Source: Bacteroidota bacterium
GTDB taxonomy: Bacteria > Bacteroidota > Bacteroidia > AKYH767-A > OLB10
Assembly: GCA_016713525.1 (NCBI GenBank)
Contig: JADJOZ010000003.1
Coordinates: 186,001-250,000, forward strand
Reading direction: 5' to 3'
Length of the DNA: 64,000 bases
The position numbers and the translations under genes are program-made. Every line of letters starts with the position of its first letter. Positions within the stretch are counted from its first letter, which is position 1. Positions 57,878 to 64,000 of the stretch are shown piece by piece. A model generated the notes under the pieces. That model made no database searches. It was not told the origin of the DNA and saw only the letters and a list, made by a program, of their open reading frames with translations.

Positions 57878-58585
57878 GGTCGCCTTCGGCTCTAATTTTT
57901 AAGATTTTAATTAGTTGGTTCGCCTTCGGCTCAGGGATAATTAAGAAGGTCGCCTTCGGCTCAGGGATAACTAAGAAGGTCGCCTTCGGCTCACTTGTTA
58001 AATGAGGGTTAATTAGGCTGAAAATTTCCTTGGTTCGCCTTCGGCTCAGGGATAATTAAGAAGGTCGCTTTCGGCTCACTTGTTAAATGAGGGTTAATTA
58101 GGCAGAAAATTTCCTTGGTTCGCCTTCGGCTCAAGGGTAATTAAGAAGGTCGCCTTCGGCTCAGGGATAATTAAGAAGGTCGCCTTCGGCTCAGGGGTAA
58201 TTAAGAAGGTCGCCTTCGGCTCACTTGTTAAAAGAGGGTTAGTTAGACTGAAAATTTCATTGGTTCGCCTTCGGCTCACGGACAAATTAAGCAGGTCGCC
58301 TTCGGCTCAGGGATAATTAAGAAGGTCGCCTTCGGCTCAGGGATAATTAAGAAGGTCGCCTTCGGCTCACTTGTTAAATGAGGGTTAATTAGGCTGAAAA
58401 TTTCCTTGGTTCGCCTTCGGCTCAGGGATAATTAAGAAGGTCGCCTTCGGCTCAGGGATAATTAAGAAGGTCGCCTTCGGCTCACTTGTTAAAGAGGTTT
58501 AATTAGGCTGAAAATTTCCTTGGTTCGCCTTCGGCTCTAATTTTTAAGATGGTTAATTGGTTGGTTCGCCTTCGGCTCATGGGTT
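57878..58585. repeat. Higher-order tandem array of TCGCCTTCGGCTC elements (19 copies)
   Basis: Nineteen copies of TCGCCTTCGGCTC (one with CGCTTTCGG) in about 700 bp. Two spacers alternate: a short one (AGGGATAATTAAGAAGG, 30-bp period) and a long one (ACTTGTTAAATGAGGGTTAA then a stretch ending TTTCCTTGGT, about 63 bases). Together they build a longer unit repeated about five times. No ORF fits; the minus strand is open in a 10-codon reading (EPKATFLIIP) by period only. Confidence 0.9.
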
Positions 58586-58636
58586 CTTTGCTGATAAATA
58601 ACTATGTAAAATTATTTAACTATGGCAAACAACCCG

Positions 58637-59401
58637 CTATATATCCGGCGAGTTCGGGAAAGCAATCGCCAATAATTTTATTGGGATTATTGGAATCGGA
58701 GGAAAAAAGGAGGTAGCATAACTACCAGCAATTAATCTTGCATCTTTATCATAAATGGTGAAGTGAACCATTACTTCACGCTTATAAATTTTATTGGCAA
58801 TATCGAGACATGATTGGTAGTTTGTTTTTATTTCAAACTGGGTGAGAAAAACAAAATAATCGGCTTCATATTCAGCATTTAATTTTGCAAATAATTCTTG
58901 TGGCTTGCTTACTACTGCATGCATGTACATGGCATCGGCCTTTACAGGGATGTATTGAGATGCCGTTTTAGAATCTATATGTTCTTTTTGATTCTGATTG
59001 CTGATGGTTTTTAAAATCGTTTTCGGTTCATCACTTTTTTTAGGTGTTATTGGAATAGCTTTTTCATAGCGATAACCGGTACGGCCTAAGATTTCATACA
59101 TGGTTTCTTCCAATGCATCGGCAGTATCGTTCAGTAAAGAAATGCATGGATAACCACCACTTATTGCACGTTTAACATGACGATCGATATTATACCGGAA
59201 TTCAGATTTGAAACGTACAGGCTCCATTTTCGACTGCTCCATCAAATCGCGGTCGGCGTCGGAAAGATAGTACCTCGGATCGAAGGGAATGAGCATAACA
59301 CGATGTTGTTGCACCGTATCGGCACCCTCTTTTGTTTGTGCAGTTGCAGATGAAATTTGCAACACTGCAAGAAGGATTGTAATCAACAGCAGACTTCTCA
59401 T
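58637..59401 (-). CDS. Exported protein of unknown function
   Basis: The ATG at 59401 gives a signal peptide (MRSLLLITILLAVLQISSAT AQ); an earlier start at 59455 overlaps rseP and is rejected. The mature part of about 230 residues contains VMLIPFDPRYYLSDADRDLM and FKSEFRYNIDRHVKRAISGG, and ends with ASYATSFFPPIPIIPIKLLA-like Pro/Ile. I recall similar small exported proteins downstream of rseP in Bacteroidota, but no name. 13 bp from rseP; probably co-transcribed. Confidence 0.6.
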   Translation of the reverse strand: MRSLLLITILLAVLQISSATAQTKEGADTVQQHRVMLIPFDPRYYLSDADRDLMEQSKMEPVRFKSEFRYNIDRHVKRAISGGYPCISLLNDTADALEETMYEILGRTGYRYEKAIPITPKKSDEPKTILKTISNQNQKEHIDSKTASQYIPVKADAMYMHAVVSKPQELFAKLNAEYEADYFVFLTQFEIKTNYQSCLDIANKIYKREVMVHFTIYDKDARLIAGSYATSFFPPIPIIPIKLLAIAFPNSPDI

Positions 59402-59414
59402 ACTATTTTTACCA

Positions 59415-60746
59415 TTAATTGATGAGATGTTTCCAGATATCATTTCCAACTGCAAAGACCATCAGTGCCAGCAATAATACCATACCAACAATTTGTGAGC
59501 GCTCCATAAACTGATCACTGAATTTACGGCGTGTAATGGCTTCAATGGTCAGGAATATTACGTGTCCGCCATCCAAAGCAGGAATAGGCAGAATATTCAT
59601 GAACGCAAGTACCATTGATAATAAGCCGGTGATTCTCCAGAACCATGCCCAATCCCAGGTGCCTCCATAAATCTGTGCAATTCCAATCGGGCCCTGAACG
59701 GCATCGGTTGCTTTTTCATCACCCGAAAATATTTTTTTCAATCCTTTAATATTGCTCACCAATGCTTCCATGGCATCTGATGTTCCAAAGGCAAATGCTG
59801 AACCAAATGTATATTCTTTCATGTGATAAGAATCACTAACCAACGAATTGGTCTCATAGCCGATTCCTATGGTGCCCTTATCGCTCACCAGTGGAGCAAC
59901 TGAAATATCTTTTCCTTCACGGCGTACAGTAAGATTTACCGAGCCGCTTTTCATCTTAGATAATTTATCGGGCAATTCATTGTTTGCATTGATCGGAATC
60001 CCTTCAATAGCAATAATTTTATCACCAACGTGAATGCCGGCTTTTTCTGCATTCTCACCGGCAGTAATTGATTTTACTTCGTGTACCAACGGACCGGTTC
60101 CAATGAAATTCCAGCGACCCTCGGTAGCTATGGTACGATAAAAATTATCGGGTACCGTTACCTCAACCGATTGACCATTGCGTTCAACCGTAAGTACTGC
60201 ACCAAAAACAACGCGTGAAGAAAGCAGATCATCGAAACGTTCGAACGATTTGCCATTTATTGCAGTTATTTTATCGCCGTTCTGTAAACCGATTTGCTCT
60301 CCAAGTTTGGAAGCGTAAATTCCATTTTTAACTTCGCTGTTGGGAAGGTAATCTTTCTTGTAAACCAACAACGTTAAAGAAAAAATGATGATTCCTAAAA
60401 TCACGTTCATGGTGACACCGGCAACCATAACAATGAGTCGCTGCCAGGCCGGTTTAGCTCTGAATTCATACGGTTGAGGAGGACCGGAAAGTTGATCCTT
60501 ATCGAGGGATTCATCAATCATACCGGAAATTTTCACGTAACCACCTAATGGAAGCCAGCCAATACCATATTCGGTATCGCCTTTGGTGAAAGAAAATAAT
60601 TTGAAACCCCAGGCATCAAAAAAGAGGTAGAATTTTTCTACACGAATGCCAAAAGCACGGGCAGCCAAATAGTGTCCTAACTCATGAAGTGCTACAAGTA
60701 TTGAGAGCCCGAGAATCAGCTGGGCAGCCATTATTAATCCAGTCAT
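59415..60746 (-). CDS. rseP: Site-2 protease RseP (M50)
   Basis: A 443-residue intramembrane zinc metalloprotease. The catalytic HELGH is in SILVALHELGHYLAARA; the second zinc ligand is in NILPIPALDGGHVIFL. Between them lie two PDZ domains (LGEQIGLQNGDKITAINGKS; NAEKAGIHVGDKIIAIEGIP) and TM helices (LIVMVAGVTMNVILGIIIFS). It cuts anti-sigma factors and signal peptide remnants within the inner membrane. It follows dxr as in many bacteria; order M23 peptidase, dxr, rseP, unknown on the minus strand. Confidence 0.95.
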   Translation of the reverse strand: MTGLIMAAQLILGLSILVALHELGHYLAARAFGIRVEKFYLFFDAWGFKLFSFTKGDTEYGIGWLPLGGYVKISGMIDESLDKDQLSGPPQPYEFRAKPAWQRLIVMVAGVTMNVILGIIIFSLTLLVYKKDYLPNSEVKNGIYASKLGEQIGLQNGDKITAINGKSFERFDDLLSSRVVFGAVLTVERNGQSVEVTVPDNFYRTIATEGRWNFIGTGPLVHEVKSITAGENAEKAGIHVGDKIIAIEGIPINANNELPDKLSKMKSGSVNLTVRREGKDISVAPLVSDKGTIGIGYETNSLVSDSYHMKEYTFGSAFAFGTSDAMEALVSNIKGLKKIFSGDEKATDAVQGPIGIAQIYGGTWDWAWFWRITGLLSMVLAFMNILPIPALDGGHVIFLTIEAITRRKFSDQFMERSQIVGMVLLLALMVFAVGNDIWKHLIN

Positions 60747-60855
60747 CGTTTTCTATAAATCGTTTTTCGTATTCTTTTTCAGGGTGTGAAATTAAAGTAA
60801 TTTATGCCAGTTCAATTTAGCTGTCATAACGGTTAAACAACAAACTTATTCACAT

Positions 60856-62016
60856 TTAGATAGCTTCAGAGGCTAAAATTCGTGATTCTTTGTCGGTTTG
60901 AACATAATCTTCGAAAGTGGGTTCCTTAATATAGGAAGCCCGTTCCATTGTAGTGGCTATAAGTTTTGGAATTCCGTTAAAACGGATTCGGTTTTCGAGG
61001 AATGCTGCTACAGCAACCTCATTGGCTGCATTCAGGATGCATGGCATGTTTCCACCTTTTTGCATGCTGTTAATTGCCAGTTGCAAACAGCTAAAGGTTT
61101 CCATATCAGGAGCTTCGAAGGTTAAGGAAGGGTATTTCATGAAATCGAATCTAGGAAATGCCGACTTCATACGCTTCGGATAACCCATCGCGAATTGAAT
61201 GGGCAATTTCATGTCGGGGAGACCCATTTGAGCTTTCATGGATCCATCTTCGAACTGAACTATGGAGTGAATAATAGACTGTGGATGTACAATCACATCA
61301 ATCTGATCGGGTCGCAACTGAAAGAGCCATTTCGCTTCAATCATTTCGAGACCTTTATTCATGAGTGTTGCCGAATCGATCGTAATTTTTGCTCCCATCG
61401 TCCAGTTAGGATGCTTTAAAGCTTGCTCCCGGGTCACTTGTTCCAGGTCACTTTTTGTCTTTCCCCGAAAGGGCCCACCTGAAGCGGTGAGGTAAATCTT
61501 TTCAACGGGATTGTGCCATTCACCCTGCAAGCATTGAAAAATAGCTGAATGTTCAGAGTCAATGGGGAAAATATTTACTGCTGAAGCAGCTGCCAAACGG
61601 GTAATGAGTTCACCTGCAACCACCAAAGTTTCCTTATTCGCCAATCCAATCGATTTTCCGGCTCGGATGGCTTCCATAGTTGGCTTCAAACCGGAGTATC
61701 CTACCAGAGCTGTTACCACCATATCAATACTATCCATTGCAACGATCTGGGAAATAGCATCGTATCCTGCAAACACCTTAATGTCAAGGGGTTCCAGGGC
61801 TGCTTTTACATCCCCGACAAGGGCCGGATCACCAATTACCACTGTATTGGGTCGAAACTTGCGAGCCTGTTCAATAAGCAAAACGGCATTGCTGTTAGCT
61901 GTAAGTACCTCTACTTCAAAGTGATCGGGTTGTTCGCTGATTACTTCCAGCGTTTGAGTGCCAATTGATCCGGTAGATCCAAGCAGGGCAATTCTTTTTT
62001 TATCGTTTTTTTCCAA
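60856..62016 (-). CDS. dxr: 1-deoxy-D-xylulose 5-phosphate reductoisomerase
   Basis: A 386-residue MEP-pathway enzyme turning DXP to MEP with NADPH. NADPH motif ALLGSTGSIGTQTLEVI, ANKETLVVAGELI, metal/substrate site FPIDSEHSAIFQCLQGE, catalytic loop TASGGPFRGK, and the conserved NHPNWTMGAKITIDSATLMN-type stretch (here KHPNWTMGAK). Supplies isoprenoids, including those used by the polyprenyl synthase and carotenoid genes in this window. Two bases separate it from the M23 gene upstream and 109 from rseP. Intact. Confidence 0.96.
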   Translation of the reverse strand: MEKNDKKRIALLGSTGSIGTQTLEVISEQPDHFEVEVLTANSNAVLLIEQARKFRPNTVVIGDPALVGDVKAALEPLDIKVFAGYDAISQIVAMDSIDMVVTALVGYSGLKPTMEAIRAGKSIGLANKETLVVAGELITRLAAASAVNIFPIDSEHSAIFQCLQGEWHNPVEKIYLTASGGPFRGKTKSDLEQVTREQALKHPNWTMGAKITIDSATLMNKGLEMIEAKWLFQLRPDQIDVIVHPQSIIHSIVQFEDGSMKAQMGLPDMKLPIQFAMGYPKRMKSAFPRFDFMKYPSLTFEAPDMETFSCLQLAINSMQKGGNMPCILNAANEVAVAAFLENRIRFNGIPKLIATTMERASYIKEPTFEDYVQTDKESRILASEAI

Positions 62017-62018
62017 AA

Positions 62019-62882
62019 TCAGAATGTCATATAGTCAATAGGGTTCACGGGACTGCCATTATACCACAATTCGAAATGCAGATGAGGGCCTGAGGTCAAT
62101 TCACCTGTATTGCCGATAATAGCCAATACCTCTCCTGCTTTCACATAATCGCCGACGCTTTTGAGGAGGGCAGAATTATGTTTGTAGATCGAGAATAAAT
62201 TGTTAGTATGCTGAACAGCAATAATATAGCCCGTTTCGGAAGTCCAGTCGGCCAGTACCACCGTACCATCCAACGTATTTTTAATCACCTCATTAGGGGA
62301 AGCAACAATATCGATCCCATAATGTTTAGTTTTCGGACTGAAGTGACTGGTAATCGTGCCTTTAACCGGGGTGAAGAAATAAAAGGAGCTAATACTTGAA
62401 GCAGGTCCTGAAACGCCATCGCTGAGGGTAAAACGATCCTGAGATTCCACTAATGCGCGGAGGGCTGAATCGTCGGGGGAGGCATTTTGAAATCGAATGG
62501 TGTCGTATCTGATAAATTCCTGTTGTTGTGCTGAGGTGGAGTCGATAGCGCTATTACCATCAATTATATTCCTGAGGTTCAATAAGAAACGATCTCGTGA
62601 ATTCAGTTTTTGAGTGAGCGAATCGGTTTGAAAAGTAAGGGCAACCAGTTTTCGTCTCATGTTCACATCGGCATAACCGGGGATATATTCCCGCAAAGGC
62701 GTGAAAGCAATGATATAAATGGTGAAAGTGATCAGACTGATTATGATAGTTCCGGTAAAGACAAAAACATTTAACGGTGACAGGGTTAGGGAGACTTTTT
62801 CTTCAAAAGTCTCATCATTCATAATTACCAACCGGTATTTATTCCTTAATTTTCTGTAAATTTTCTTCTTAGGTTTTTCCAC
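62019..62882 (-). CDS. M23 (LytM-like) peptidoglycan endopeptidase
   Basis: A cell-wall hydrolase with an N-terminal cytosolic basic stretch (EKPKKKIYRKLRNKYRLVIM), one transmembrane helix (VFVFTGTIIISLITFTIYII), a periplasmic coiled region (LTFQTDSLTQKLNSRDRFLL) and a C-terminal M23 domain: KTKHYGIDIVASPNE (HxxxD zinc ligands) and GPHLHFELWYNGSPVNP (HLH). I choose the GTG at 62882 because homologues begin near it; the open frame reaches 62984, but the extra residues (FSSLFLYFTIFADLSNRG) have no known counterpart. First gene of the M23-dxr-rseP group. Confidence 0.85.
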   Translation of the reverse strand: MEKPKKKIYRKLRNKYRLVIMNDETFEEKVSLTLSPLNVFVFTGTIIISLITFTIYIIAFTPLREYIPGYADVNMRRKLVALTFQTDSLTQKLNSRDRFLLNLRNIIDGNSAIDSTSAQQQEFIRYDTIRFQNASPDDSALRALVESQDRFTLSDGVSGPASSISSFYFFTPVKGTITSHFSPKTKHYGIDIVASPNEVIKNTLDGTVVLADWTSETGYIIAVQHTNNLFSIYKHNSALLKSVGDYVKAGEVLAIIGNTGELTSGPHLHFELWYNGSPVNPIDYMTF

Positions 62883-63041
62883 CGGTTGCCCTGAATATTG
62901 GTTAAACCAAAAACAATCGTTAAGTTTGCCTCGGTTTGATAAGTCTGCAAATATCGTAAAATATAAGAACAGGCTACTAAACATTCCTTGCCGGGTTTCA
63001 ATTCCGGCATACTAAACGGAAAATTTTAAAGTTATAGTCAA

Positions 63042-64000
63042 TTGTCGTTTATCCGAAATAGTTTGAAACCACATTTTAATCGTCATTTCCTCCGGGTATT
63101 GGTGTTAGCCTTTACCATTGTGATTTATACCGGGTGTTCCGTAAAAAAGAACACGGTAATAAGCAGAATGTATCACAAAACAACTGCTCATTACAATGGT
63201 TATTTTAATGCCAGAGAGCGTGTCAAGCAAGGTGCTAAAACCCTGGCAACCTCACAGGTTGATCGCTACGACCGGATTTTACCGGTTTTCAAACATGGTG
63301 ATGCTGCCAGTGCGAAGGCAGTGTTTCCTGATATGGATGAAGCCATCAAGAAAGTATCTCTTGTAATTCAACGTCATTCCATGGAAATTGATGGAAAAGA
63401 GAGAAACAAATGGATTGACGATTCTTATCTACTTATTGGTGTAGCTCAGTTTTACAAACATGAAACATGGACTGCAATTGAATCATTTCAATTTGTAGCA
63501 GCACAATACCGCAACGAGCCTATTAAGTACGATGCTTTGATGTATTTGACACAATGTTACTTGCGGTTAGGAAAAATGGCTGATGCAGAATATTTGTTAG
63601 GCACATTGCGTGATGATGGTAAATTTCCTGTCAAGAAAAAGGGAATGTTGAATGCCATTTATGCCGATTATTACATTCAGCAAAACGATTACGAAAAAGC
63701 CATTGAACATTTGACCAAAGCAGGTTCAATGACTAAAAAGCGTGCCGACAGGGCAAGATATTATTTCATACTTGGACAGATTCATCAGAAGATGGGTGAA
63801 TACCCGAAAGCAGTAACTGCTTATGAAGCCTGCATGGATCTGAATCCTGCGTATGAAATGATGTTCAACGCAAGAGTGAACAGAGCCAGTAGTGTAGATG
63901 TGAATAGTCCCGATGCAAAAGGAATCAGAGAGATGCTGGTGAAGATGTTATCTGATGATAAAAACATCGAATACCATGATCAGATTTATTACGCACTTGC
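63042..64000 (+). CDS. PorW/SprE-like T9SS lipoprotein with TPR repeats (3' end outside window)
   Basis: An open frame runs from TTG 63042 to the right edge (about 319 residues). A lipobox (VLAFTIVIYTGCSVKK) gives an outer-membrane lipoprotein, followed by MYHKTTAHYNGYFNARERVK and TPR helices (LLIGVAQFYKHETWTAIESF, DALMYLTQCYLRLGKMADAE). This opening is that of the PorW/SprE family, which links the T9SS rings to the motor; from memory, not searched. No ATG precedes the lipobox, so the start is TTG or has been damaged. It is divergent from the M23 gene. Confidence 0.75.
   Translation, partial: MSFIRNSLKPHFNRHFLRVLVLAFTIVIYTGCSVKKNTVISRMYHKTTAHYNGYFNARERVKQGAKTLATSQVDRYDRILPVFKHGDAASAKAVFPDMDEAIKKVSLVIQRHSMEIDGKERNKWIDDSYLLIGVAQFYKHETWTAIESFQFVAAQYRNEPIKYDALMYLTQCYLRLGKMADAEYLLGTLRDDGKFPVKKKGMLNAIYADYYIQQNDYEKAIEHLTKAGSMTKKRADRARYYFILGQIHQKMGEYPKAVTAYEACMDLNPAYEMMFNARVNRASSVDVNSPDAKGIREMLVKMLSDDKNIEYHDQIYYAL

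Noticed and set aside
58094..58285. Minus-strand ORF with EPKATFLIIP repeats
   Set aside because: It is a by-product of the 30-bp period; there is no start context, and it breaks wherever the spacer changes.
57878..58585. CRISPR array
   Set aside because: The segments between the TCGCCTTCGGCTC copies are repeated, not unique, the units are uneven, and no cas gene is near.

Overview
The window comes from a Bacteroidota chromosome of moderate-to-low GC, probably a free-living aerobe and probably read from a metagenome. The signs are: secreted proteins with type IX secretion (T9SS) C-terminal sorting domains; a PorW/SprE-like T9SS lipoprotein; a fused CrtYcd lycopene cyclase; promoters of the TTTG-N19/20-TAnnTTTG type; and a Wzi-family outer-membrane protein.

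Layout. 1-3145: 5' part of a very large secreted protein and a small exported protein. 3340-9720: aspS, a Wzi-like barrel, a DUF354 glycosyltransferase-like protein and a GT4 glycosyltransferase (surface polysaccharide). 9911-20940: lipoprotein, SRPBCC protein, atypical SDR, a TolC/RND/adaptor efflux operon, carotenoid genes crtYcd and crtZ, and a PAS-GAF-PAS histidine kinase. 21037-27351: a TetR regulator followed by a second RND efflux operon, with a shared operator motif in front of both. 27370-31152: metallo-hydrolase, YciI-like, AHSA1-like and CarboxypepD_reg-like proteins. 31153-43415: accessory-looking stretch with T9SS cargo proteins, a tRNA-Arg, a class A beta-lactamase, DinB, peroxiredoxin, DUF4139, GIY-YIG and several unknown genes, ending in an intergenic repeat cluster. 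43416-51615: housekeeping block (metG, LD-carboxypeptidase, YraN, Xre-type antitoxin, RluB-like pseudouridine synthase, dnaG). 51947-57741: T9SS cargo, alpha/beta hydrolase, polyprenyl synthase, IPT/NHL lipoprotein. 57738-58585: a large non-coding tandem array. 58637-64000: exported protein, rseP, dxr and M23 peptidase on the minus strand, with a divergent PorW/SprE-like gene running off the right edge.

Quality warning. At least a dozen genes, including the essential aspS, metG and dnaG, carry one-base indels, mostly in short homopolymers, or single premature TAA codons. Repairing those bases restores normal family lengths, so most are probably consensus errors of the assembly rather than real decay. 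The worst patch is 47420-47725, which is almost pure poly-A/T/G and seems to hide the toxin partner of the Xre antitoxin. Split genes are annotated here as single spans with the lesion positions given.

I found no phage, insertion sequence, CRISPR array or obviously new defence system. The most interesting signals are the TetR operator pair, the dispersed TTCG...CTCAGGG repeat family and its 19-copy array, the hidden toxin remnant, and the Arg-rich repeat extension of RluB.
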